Assembly (NCBI RefSeq): GCF_010501095.1
Contig: NZ_QVMP01000004.1
Location: forward strand, 92,256-156,255
Direction of reading: 5' to 3'
Source: Dysgonomonas sp. 520
GTDB lineage: Bacteria; Bacteroidota; Bacteroidia; Bacteroidales; Dysgonomonadaceae
DNA length: 64,000 nucleotides
The position numbers and the translations under genes are program-made. Each line of letters begins with the position of its first letter. Position 1 is the stretch's first letter. Shown piece by piece: positions 10,486 through 18,641 of this stretch. Under the pieces are notes generated by a model that saw nothing but the letters and a program-made list of their open reading frames with translations, did not search any database and was not told the origin of the DNA.

Positions 10486-10528
10486 CATAACCCGATGGTC
10501 GGATAAGATGACGGATGGTCGGGTTATG
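10486..10528 (+). terminator. intra-operon hairpin after the surface lipoprotein gene
   Basis: CATAACCCGA (10486-10495) and TCGGGTTATG (10519-10528) are perfect inverted repeats around a 23-nt loop, 18 bp after the stop codon. There is no following U-run, so it is more likely an mRNA-stabilising or attenuating structure than a full terminator. The next gene starts at 10546 on the same strand. Confidence 0.5.
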
Positions 10529-10545
10529 CGTTATCGACATAAAAT

Positions 10546-13500
10546 ATGTATAGAATGAGAAGTATTGGAAAAAGTATTTGTATATGTATACTGATTCTGT
10601 TTTGCGCAAATGTTTATGCACAAAAAGACAAGTACCTGATTGAGGCTGAAGCTTTTCAGTTTAAGGGAAAATGGATTGAAGCAAACGATCCCGACTGCTT
10701 TGCACGAAAAATGCTTCGGGTGCTTGGTGGCGGCAAAAACGACGAATCGACCGATGCCCTGACAGTTGTTGATATTCAGGAAGAAGGCACTTATACCGTA
10801 TGGGTGAGAGCAGCCGATTATAAAAAAGATCAGGGATCACGTCTTTTCCAATTGTTTGTAAACGATCAGCCTATGCTTGAATCGGGCAAACATGGCAAGG
10901 AAGGGTTTTATTGGGAGAATGTGGGCAAAGTAGAGTTAGAAAAAAAGCAAATATTACTGAGAATACATGATACCAAACGTAATTATGGACGGTGTGACGC
11001 TATTTTACTGGTCAAGGACAGTTCAATTGATCCCAACGAAACACCCAGAATAGACGTTGGCAAATGGAGAAAAAACCCTGCGAAAGTAAAAACAAGCTCA
11101 TTAACATTGGGTAATATTTCGTCCCGTCTTTTTTTGGATAACAATGTTGTCGAAATAGCTAAAATAGAGAATGATAATATCCGCCTCAGTTTTGTTGGCG
11201 GTGGTGTTAACAATAAGGTAATCGCTTGCCGTACCGAAATAAAGATGAATGGCAAATGGCAACAGTTTCTTACTTCGGCCGAAGACCACAAAGTTTTTCT
11301 TATCACATCAGACTCTGCAACTGTTGTCAACAATGAGAAATACTTGCCTTTGTGGCCTAATTCGGATGCTAAAAGTTCATTCTCCTTCAACGGAAAAAGC
11401 TATGTAATACAACAACAAGAAGATTTGCTTAATCCCTACAATGCCGGAGACATGAGCGAAGCTATTCCGGTAAATGCTGTTCAAATAAATAATACGACCA
11501 TTAAGGTTCAGTATATAACAAAAAACAATTCTACCATTACCGGATATTGGAAATTACCGACAAATGAAAATCATATAGAAGTAACTTTGGTTTGTCATCC
11601 GTCACAAACAGGAGCATACAGCATGGGTCTTGCAGCATTTCAGCTAATACCACAGAATAATCTGAATAACATACTATTACCTCCTTTGTACCAGTATAAG
11701 CGTTTAACAGATCAGCCGGTAATGGTTCCTTCTTCGGCAATGCAGCAACCTGTATCAATTGCCGAAGCAAAAACCCCTCAGGGATTGGTTTCTTCATTTA
11801 TCTGTGGAGACGTATCTTCTATTGAACAATGGGGTAGCGTAGATTTTTCGCCTATGGGGTTTGCAATAAAAAACGAAATAAATGAAGTGCAACCTGTTAT
11901 GTTCTCCCCCATTCTGGGAATGGAAGACTCGAAAGTGAAGGCGGGAGAAACAATTAAAAGAAAATTTATCATCGGAGCACTTCCGAAAGGATGGACTGAA
12001 ACGATGGAATATGTTTCGGACAATGTGTTTAAGGTGAATGATTATCGAAAGCAAGAAAATCTTTCGTTAACCGAATCCATGTTCAATATATTCGACTTGA
12101 TGAAGAACAAAGAATATGGAGGATGGGATGTTGGACTGAAAGGATTTTATGACATTGAGGGAGACCCGGAAACAGCTCCCACCGTAGTTCATGCAGCACC
12201 ACTGGCTATAATTGCTGCTGCTGTTTTTTCTGATGACGAGGAGTTTTATTTGTCGCACGGATTACCAACCATAGAATATACTCTTTCGCGCAGTGGTTAT
12301 CGGTGGGCCATTGATATTGTCCCGACAGGATATAACAGAACAATGGAATCGTTGCGACTGAATCCGTTTACATCTCAGTTCTCCACGTCTTATTACGAAG
12401 GATTATACCATATGTTAGGAGGAAAGAATGCGTGGTTGAAAGACATTGCATTGCCTGGAGATACGTTGCGTAAAACCAGTGGTTATTCGGTTCCGGTTTA
12501 TTCGTGGGTGCAAGCTCTGTCGGCGTATAAATTAACGAAAAACCATAAATGGTTGAATCTGGCAACATCTACAGCCGACAGATATATCAGTACTCAAATC
12601 TATGCCAATACATCAAAACCATTGAACAGATTGTCTTTCTACAATACAACTTTTTACTCTCCCTGGTGGAACTTAATTGATTTGTATGAGGAAACCAAAA
12701 ATGGAGATTATCTGAAGGCTGCTCAATATGGCGCTGCTCATACAATTGCCGGAATCCGAAGTTATCCTGCCGTGAAGGATGAAGAACAGGTTATTCACCC
12801 CGGTAATAAATACGATGGCAATACAAGTTTGTGGTGGAAAGGAAAAGAAAAATACCGTCTGGGTTTTCCCCGGGTTGCGAATGATGTGACGGAGAAAAAA
12901 GTTCCTGAATGGTTAGTATCTCCCGTTGGTTTGGGTTTTGAACAATCAACCACTTACTATCTGCTCCAAAAAGGCAAACAAGTCAGACCCGTATTTATGA
13001 GCAACTGGGCTCCACATTTATTAAGGCTCTATCAATATACCAATAAGCCTATATACCAAACTTATGCCCGAAATGCCGTTATAGGCAGGTTTACAAATTA
13101 TCCGGGCTATTATGCAACGGGTTATACGGACGTCACAATGTCGCCCGATTTTCCTTACAAAGGGCCCGATTTCAGTTCAATTTACTATCATCATATTCCT
13201 CCTCATTTTGCATTTACATGGGATTATTTGGTTTCGGAAGTCATCGAACGTTCGGGTAGGAATGTAAGTTTCCCGTATGGTAAGCAAGAAGGATTTGTTT
13301 GGTTTTCTAATCGTATCTATGGTGCGGAAAAAGGGAATATTTTTGGAGATAAAGAAGCCAGATTATGGATGAAGAAAGGATTGGTAACACTCAACAATCC
13401 GGCTTTGAATTATATAACGGCAATTTCCGACAAAAACTTCTGGGTGATAGTAACCAATGAATCGGATAAAGAAGAAACATTTGATATAACCCTGAACAAA

Positions 13501-13965
13501 TCTCTTAACATTGCAGTAGATGCTCCTGTTTCGGTCTATTCTGAGAAAGGAAGTATCGGAAAACAACCTAAAACCAAAAATAAATTTTCGACTACTATCT
13601 CCGGTAAAGGTTTCAGAGCCATATCTTTTCCTCTCGTCGAAAATATGAAAAGAGCCGAATCTCCGGTATTGAAAGAAGGTTTGAAAGTTGTTGATATGGG
13701 CGATCCGTTCGGAAAAGTTTTTGTTTTCCGCATCCGGTCTCCATTTGGCTGGGATTCGGTATACGGTTACTCCGAAACTCCGCCGCTTAAAGGTAAAAAT
13801 GCGTCTCTGGAAATCGTTTATAAAGGTGAGACAACAACGGTTTCTCACTACCCTTTCGAATGGAGTTTTTATAAATTGAAAATGGACGAGGATGCCGAAT
13901 TTGAGATAACTGCCAAAGTTGATGGCAAAGAGACAGTTAAGAAAGTTTATATAAAGGCTAAATAA
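10546..13965 (+). CDS. large secreted protein with N-terminal carbohydrate-binding-like domain and unknown (alpha/alpha)-barrel-like core
   Basis: The protein has 1139 residues and a signal peptide ending near VYAQ (about residue 26). Residues ~28-165 look like a galactose-binding/CBM-type beta-sandwich: an 'EAE' start (YLIEAEAFQFKG), TYTVWVRAADY, then a CDAILL strand. The middle (~490-950) is rich in helices with aromatic and acidic motifs such as GGWDVGLKGF, HPGNKYDGNTSLWWKGKEKY and YYHHIPPHFAFTWDYL. This suggests an (alpha/alpha) toroid as seen in several glycoside hydrolases and lyases. The C-terminal ~200 residues are beta-sandwich-like. I do not recognise a named CAZy family. An unclassified glycan-active enzyme is inferred from context. 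Confidence 0.75.
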   Translation: MYRMRSIGKSICICILILFCANVYAQKDKYLIEAEAFQFKGKWIEANDPDCFARKMLRVLGGGKNDESTDALTVVDIQEEGTYTVWVRAADYKKDQGSRLFQLFVNDQPMLESGKHGKEGFYWENVGKVELEKKQILLRIHDTKRNYGRCDAILLVKDSSIDPNETPRIDVGKWRKNPAKVKTSSLTLGNISSRLFLDNNVVEIAKIENDNIRLSFVGGGVNNKVIACRTEIKMNGKWQQFLTSAEDHKVFLITSDSATVVNNEKYLPLWPNSDAKSSFSFNGKSYVIQQQEDLLNPYNAGDMSEAIPVNAVQINNTTIKVQYITKNNSTITGYWKLPTNENHIEVTLVCHPSQTGAYSMGLAAFQLIPQNNLNNILLPPLYQYKRLTDQPVMVPSSAMQQPVSIAEAKTPQGLVSSFICGDVSSIEQWGSVDFSPMGFAIKNEINEVQPVMFSPILGMEDSKVKAGETIKRKFIIGALPKGWTETMEYVSDNVFKVNDYRKQENLSLTESMFNIFDLMKNKEYGGWDVGLKGFYDIEGDPETAPTVVHAAPLAIIAAAVFSDDEEFYLSHGLPTIEYTLSRSGYRWAIDIVPTGYNRTMESLRLNPFTSQFSTSYYEGLYHMLGGKNAWLKDIALPGDTLRKTSGYSVPVYSWVQALSAYKLTKNHKWLNLATSTADRYISTQIYANTSKPLNRLSFYNTTFYSPWWNLIDLYEETKNGDYLKAAQYGAAHTIAGIRSYPAVKDEEQVIHPGNKYDGNTSLWWKGKEKYRLGFPRVANDVTEKKVPEWLVSPVGLGFEQSTTYYLLQKGKQVRPVFMSNWAPHLLRLYQYTNKPIYQTYARNAVIGRFTNYPGYYATGYTDVTMSPDFPYKGPDFSSIYYHHIPPHFAFTWDYLVSEVIERSGRNVSFPYGKQEGFVWFSNRIYGAEKGNIFGDKEARLWMKKGLVTLNNPALNYITAISDKNFWVIVTNESDKEETFDITLNKSLNIAVDAPVSVYSEKGSIGKQPKTKNKFSTTISGKGFRAISFPLVENMKRAESPVLKEGLKVVDMGDPFGKVFVFRIRSPFGWDSVYGYSETPPLKGKNASLEIVYKGETTTVSHYPFEWSFYKLKMDEDAEFEITAKVDGKETVKKVYIKAK

Positions 13966-13974
13966 CAGAAAAAT

Positions 13975-14652
13975 ATGAAGACAACAATCCGTTTTTTGTT
14001 TTTAATCTTTATCGGGTTTCTTATTTTAAGTAACCATTTAAATGCACAGGATAATCCGGTTCAACGACAGAAATGGGAAACAAAAATACAGCGTTATGAA
14101 CGGCTCGATTCGATTACGCCACCCCAAAAAGATGTTATTCTTTTTGTTGGAAGTTCTTCTATCGAGAATTGGAAGTCGATAGAAAGTGATTTTCCCGACA
14201 AACCCATCGTAAGCCGTGGAGTATCCGGTACAAAGACAGTGGATATATACGAATATCGCGATCGTCTTATTTCACCCTATCAGGCAAAGCAGATCTTTAT
14301 TTATGTAGGCGATAATGATATAGGTTATAACTGGAAACCCGAGGAAATATTAGAACAGTTCAAAAAGTTGTTTTTTGCTATACGGGCAGAAAAGCCGGAA
14401 ACCGAAATCGTTTTTATATCAATAAAACCTTTCCCGAAAAGGGCTCACAGGCTCGGGTCGACAATTGAAACCAATAAACTCATTAAAGATTTTCTCGAAC
14501 AAGAGGAAAATACGGCCTATGCCGATGTGTACAATGCTATGATAAACGAACGGGGAGAATTAAATCCCGAACATTATCAGAAAGACGGTCGGCATCTGAC
14601 GACTGACGGTTATAAAATTTGGAGAGAAATAATTTTAAAATTTATCAAATAA
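13975..14652 (+). CDS. secreted SGNH/GDSL-type hydrolase (probable carbohydrate esterase)
   Basis: This 225-residue protein has a signal peptide ending near NAQD. Block I is FVGSSSIENW (nucleophile Ser in GSSS, ~residues 59-62), block III is GDNDI (Asn114), and block V is DGRH (Asp204, His207), giving a plausible Ser-Asp-His triad. SGNH enzymes in PULs usually remove acetyl or similar esters from glycans. Only 9 bp separate it from both neighbours, so it is clearly in the operon. It may act together with the second esterase-like gene at 17184. Confidence 0.88.
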   Translation: MKTTIRFLFLIFIGFLILSNHLNAQDNPVQRQKWETKIQRYERLDSITPPQKDVILFVGSSSIENWKSIESDFPDKPIVSRGVSGTKTVDIYEYRDRLISPYQAKQIFIYVGDNDIGYNWKPEEILEQFKKLFFAIRAEKPETEIVFISIKPFPKRAHRLGSTIETNKLIKDFLEQEENTAYADVYNAMINERGELNPEHYQKDGRHLTTDGYKIWREIILKFIK

Positions 14653-14660
14653 AAAAGCAA

Positions 14661-17162
14661 ATGAAGATTAAACAAGTATTTATTATAAGCATCCTCAGTT
14701 GCCTTTCTTTAGTAGGATACGGACAGACATATAAGGATGTGACCGCATCCGTAGAAGATCGGGTAAATGACCTGCTGTCGAAAATGACGTTGGAAGAAAA
14801 GATAGATTATATAGGAGGTTATAACGACTTTTATATCAGAGGCATAAAACGTCTGGATCTTCCTGAAATTAAGTTGACGGATGGCCCTGTTGGTACGCAT
14901 AAAGACGGGAAATCGACCGCCTATCCTGCAGGCACATTGTCTGCTGCAACTTGGGATACGTCGTTGGTCTATGAATTGGGTAAACAACTGGGACGCGATT
15001 CGCGCGCTCGTGGTGTGCATATTCTTTTGGCTCCGGGCATGAATATTATCCGTTCACCTCTTTGCGGACGTAATTTCGAATATTTTACAGAAGACCCGCT
15101 TCTAAATTCTCAAATATCTGTGGCATACGTCAAAGGATTGCAAGGTCAGGGAGTGATTGCAACTCTAAAACATTATGCCGCCAACAATCAGGAATGGGAC
15201 AGAAACAATGTAAGCAGCGATATAGACGAAAGGGTGTTACACGAAATATATCTACCGGCATACAAAGCAGCCATTCAGAAAGCCGGAGCCGGAGCCGTCA
15301 TGGATGGGTATAATCTGATAAATGGCGTTCATGCCACTCAGCACGACTATTTGAACAATTACGTCTTAAGAACTCTATGGGGTTTCGACGGTGTTGTTAT
15401 GAGCGACTGGTCAGCTACTTACGACGCTGTGGAGGCTGCCAATGGCGGTCTTGACCTGGAAATGCCACGAGCAAAGTTTATGAATAAAGAACATCTGCTT
15501 CCGGCCATAGAATCGGGGAAAGTGAAAGAATCGACAATCGACGACAAAGTGAAAAGAATATTAAGGCTAATATTCAAAAACGGATTTTTCGAGAACGAAC
15601 AGTTAGACACATCCATTCCGTTGAATAATCCGGAGGGAGCTAAAATTGCGTTGAACCTGGCGCGTGGCGGAATCGTGTTGCTCAAAAACGAAAACAACCT
15701 GCTTCCTCTAAAGACATCGAAAGTTAAGACCGTTGCAGTGATAGGTCCTAATGCCAATTCATATACATCTGGAGGAGGAAGTTCCTATACTTTTCCTTTC
15801 AAATCGGTATCGGTATTGGATGGCTTGAGAAACAGTGGAAATGATGTTCAGATCTCTTATATATCAGGAGTCCCGACGCTACCCGAAACCGTGTTTAACT
15901 CGGTTTTTTATGCCGAACCCGGTGGAAAGGTTAAAGGTCTTAAAGGTGAATACTATAATAATATTAAACTGGAAGGAAGTCCTGCCATAACAAAAATAGA
16001 TTCTGTTGTCAACATTGGTAACGGATGGCATATTGCAGCTGAAAGAAAAGGTATTCCCTACGATCATTGCTCGATGCGTTGGACGGGATTTGTTAAACCA
16101 GAAAAAACGGCTAAATATCGTTTTGTCATAAGAGGGTTCGATGGTTTCAGGCTGAAGGTTGACGGTAAGCAGGTTATAACAGAATGGCGAAACCAGGGAA
16201 TTACTACGCGTGAAGTTGTTTTATCCTTGAAAGCAGGAAAAGAATATCCGATAGAACTTGAATATTTTGCACATGTGCATCCCGTAGATATTTCTTTCGG
16301 ATGGAGAGAAGACAAATTGTATTTTGATGAAGCTGCCGAATTGGCAAAGAACGCAGATGTAGCCATTGTTAATATAGGCTTCAATGAAAGCAGCGAGCGC
16401 GAAAGCAACGATCGTCCGTTCCAATTGCCAGAGTATCAAGACCGTTTGGTTGAAAGTGTAGTTACTGCAAACCCCAACACCGTAGTATTATTAAATGCCG
16501 GAGGGAATGCCGATATGTCGAAATGGATAGATAAAGTTCCTGCACTTTTGCATATCTGGTATGCCGGTCAGGAGGGAGGAACCGCAATAGCAGAAATTTT
16601 GTTCGGTAAAACAAATCCGTCAGGCAAGTTGCCTATGTCTTTCGAAAAGAAGTGGGAAGATAATCCGTCATACCCATATTATTATGACACAAATAACAGT
16701 AAACGTGTACATTATAAAGAAGGACTGTTTATGGGCTATCGGCATTATGATATTAGTGACACCAAACCCCGATTTCCGTTTGGTTTTGGACTATCATACA
16801 CTCAGTTCAATTATTCCGACCTGAATGTCAGTAAATTAATAAGTCAGAAAGGCCCTCAGTATAAAGTAAGTTTTGTTGTTAAGAACACAGGGGAGTACGA
16901 TGGCGCAGAAGCTGCTCAGGTTTATGTCAGACCGATAAAACCTAAAGTAACCAGACCTTATAAAGAATTAAAAGGCTTTTCGAAACATTTTATTGAAAAA
17001 GGCAGTGCTCAAATATTCGAGATTCTTCTCGACAAAGAAGCCTTTTCATATTATAAGGAAGAGTTGAAAGATTTTGATTACGATGCCGGACAATATGAAA
17101 TAATGGTTGGAAGCTCGTCTGCAGATATCCGTTTGCAAAAAACAATCGAAATAAAGAAGTAA
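14661..17162 (+). CDS. GH3 family beta-glycosidase with PA14 insertion
   Basis: I chose the ATG at 14661, which gives 833 residues with a signal peptide ending at YGQT and avoids overlap with the preceding gene. The N-terminal GH3 barrel contains KLTDGPVG, KHYAANNQEWDR and the nucleophile region VVMSDW (Asp249). A PA14 domain occupies ~423-550, followed by the second GH3 domain and a fibronectin-III-like C-terminus with FPFGFGLSYT. GH3 enzymes release terminal sugars from beta-linked oligosaccharides. PA14 insertions in this position are known in GH3 enzymes and help to shape the active site. The secretion signal puts it in the periplasm or outside. Confidence 0.93.
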   Translation: MKIKQVFIISILSCLSLVGYGQTYKDVTASVEDRVNDLLSKMTLEEKIDYIGGYNDFYIRGIKRLDLPEIKLTDGPVGTHKDGKSTAYPAGTLSAATWDTSLVYELGKQLGRDSRARGVHILLAPGMNIIRSPLCGRNFEYFTEDPLLNSQISVAYVKGLQGQGVIATLKHYAANNQEWDRNNVSSDIDERVLHEIYLPAYKAAIQKAGAGAVMDGYNLINGVHATQHDYLNNYVLRTLWGFDGVVMSDWSATYDAVEAANGGLDLEMPRAKFMNKEHLLPAIESGKVKESTIDDKVKRILRLIFKNGFFENEQLDTSIPLNNPEGAKIALNLARGGIVLLKNENNLLPLKTSKVKTVAVIGPNANSYTSGGGSSYTFPFKSVSVLDGLRNSGNDVQISYISGVPTLPETVFNSVFYAEPGGKVKGLKGEYYNNIKLEGSPAITKIDSVVNIGNGWHIAAERKGIPYDHCSMRWTGFVKPEKTAKYRFVIRGFDGFRLKVDGKQVITEWRNQGITTREVVLSLKAGKEYPIELEYFAHVHPVDISFGWREDKLYFDEAAELAKNADVAIVNIGFNESSERESNDRPFQLPEYQDRLVESVVTANPNTVVLLNAGGNADMSKWIDKVPALLHIWYAGQEGGTAIAEILFGKTNPSGKLPMSFEKKWEDNPSYPYYYDTNNSKRVHYKEGLFMGYRHYDISDTKPRFPFGFGLSYTQFNYSDLNVSKLISQKGPQYKVSFVVKNTGEYDGAEAAQVYVRPIKPKVTRPYKELKGFSKHFIEKGSAQIFEILLDKEAFSYYKEELKDFDYDAGQYEIMVGSSSADIRLQKTIEIKK

Positions 17163-17183
17163 AAATCAATCAATTTGTTTAAA

Positions 17184-18626
17184 ATGAAGCGTATAATATT
17201 TACATGTTTATATCTTGTTTTGTTTATATCCTGCTCCGTTGCTGCCGGTAACGATACTGTATCTCTCGCGTTGGAGTTGCCTTCGGTTTTCAATAATCAT
17301 ATGGTATTGCAACGAAACAAAGAGATTAAAATATGGGGAAAAGCTAAGCAAAACGCTTCTGTACGGGTTGCATTTAATAATGAAACAATAGAAACTCTGG
17401 CTGATAATAACGGGAGGTGGCACATTATGTTGCCTTCCATGCCGGCGGGCGGCCCATATCGGATGAATGTCAGTTCGGGAGGCGAGTCTGTTACATTTTC
17501 GGATGTGTTGATCGGCGATGTGTTTATTGCCGGAGGGCAATCCAATATGGCATTCAAGGTCGGCTTATTAACCGATGAAGACATAACCGAATTGAAAAAA
17601 CAGGCTGATCGCCCGAATATAAGATACTACGATGTTGCACGAATAGTAAGCGGAGGAAAACGCCTGAACAGAGAAGATCGTATTTGGAGCGTTTGCCGGG
17701 AAGATAAGATAAACGAATGGTCGGCTATTGCTACTTATTTTGCGATAGAACTAAATAAGGCTCAAGATGTTCCGATCGGAATTATCGGTTGCAATCATGG
17801 CGATTCCCCCATTGGAGCATGGATAAGTCCGATGTCATTTGATAGTGATTCCGACCTTATAAAGAACTGTATCCTTCAGGTGGAAGATACCGATATTAAA
17901 AGTTTTTACAGAAATGCCTCCTCACTATACAATCTGATGCTACAAAAAATATTGGGGTATCCGATCAAAGGGGTACTTTGGTATCAGGGAGAAGCCAATG
18001 GCAGAAAGCCGGATACTTACGAGAAGCTATTCTCGACCTTAATTTCCGATTGGAGAAATCAGTGGAACGACCCTGAATTGCCCTTCATATTTGCCCAGTT
18101 GTCAGCTTATACCGTGTCCGGCGAACCGTCGAATGTCTCTTGGGCAAAATTGAGAGATGCACAATTCCGTGTATGGAGAAATACTCCGCATACGATGATG
18201 GTAACAACAATTGATGTTGGCACTTTAAATGACATTCACCCTAAAAATAAAAAAGCTGTGGGCGAAAGATTTGTTGCGGCGGCTGAGCACTTAATGTATG
18301 GTTCGGATAAAGATGAATATACAGGTCCGGTATTTAATTCGATGAAAGTGCGAAACGATACGTTGTTTATATCTTTTACTCATGCCGAAAAATTGCAGGT
18401 CAAGGACAACCAAGAACTTCTTGAGTTCGAAATATGTGGTAGCGATAATGTTTATAAACCTGCAAAGGCAGTTGTTGGTTACGGAATGGTAAAACTTTGG
18501 GCAGAAGATGTAAAAGCTCCCGTGGGAGCGAGATACGCATGGCGAAACAATCCTGCATGCCCTAATTTGTATAATGTTGCGGGGTTTCCGGCTGTTCCGT
18601 TTAACGAACTGCTTATAAAAGAATAA
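17184..18626 (+). CDS. sialate O-acetylesterase-like (SASA/DUF303) secreted esterase
   Basis: The ATG at 17184 gives a normal signal peptide (KRIIFTCLYLVLFISCSVAA). The protein has an N-terminal beta-domain (VFNNHMVLQRN), then the SGNH-like block I GGQSNMAF with the nucleophilic Ser, block II around GCNHGDSPIGAW, the motif WYQGEAN, and a late DIHPKNKKAVGERF carrying the Asp/His pair. SASA-family enzymes remove O-acetyl groups from sialic acid or from plant and microbial glycans. Located between the GH3 and GH16 of this PUL, it probably deacetylates the PUL substrate. Sialic acid itself is not implied. Confidence 0.9.
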   Translation: MKRIIFTCLYLVLFISCSVAAGNDTVSLALELPSVFNNHMVLQRNKEIKIWGKAKQNASVRVAFNNETIETLADNNGRWHIMLPSMPAGGPYRMNVSSGGESVTFSDVLIGDVFIAGGQSNMAFKVGLLTDEDITELKKQADRPNIRYYDVARIVSGGKRLNREDRIWSVCREDKINEWSAIATYFAIELNKAQDVPIGIIGCNHGDSPIGAWISPMSFDSDSDLIKNCILQVEDTDIKSFYRNASSLYNLMLQKILGYPIKGVLWYQGEANGRKPDTYEKLFSTLISDWRNQWNDPELPFIFAQLSAYTVSGEPSNVSWAKLRDAQFRVWRNTPHTMMVTTIDVGTLNDIHPKNKKAVGERFVAAAEHLMYGSDKDEYTGPVFNSMKVRNDTLFISFTHAEKLQVKDNQELLEFEICGSDNVYKPAKAVVGYGMVKLWAEDVKAPVGARYAWRNNPACPNLYNVAGFPAVPFNELLIKE

Positions 18627-18641
18627 ATCTATTACGATTTC

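Noticed and set aside
17184..18626. True sialidase-pathway function for the SASA gene
   Set aside because: No sialidase, NanA/NanE or sialic acid transporter is nearby. The family also deacetylates other glycans, so a sialic acid role is not supported.
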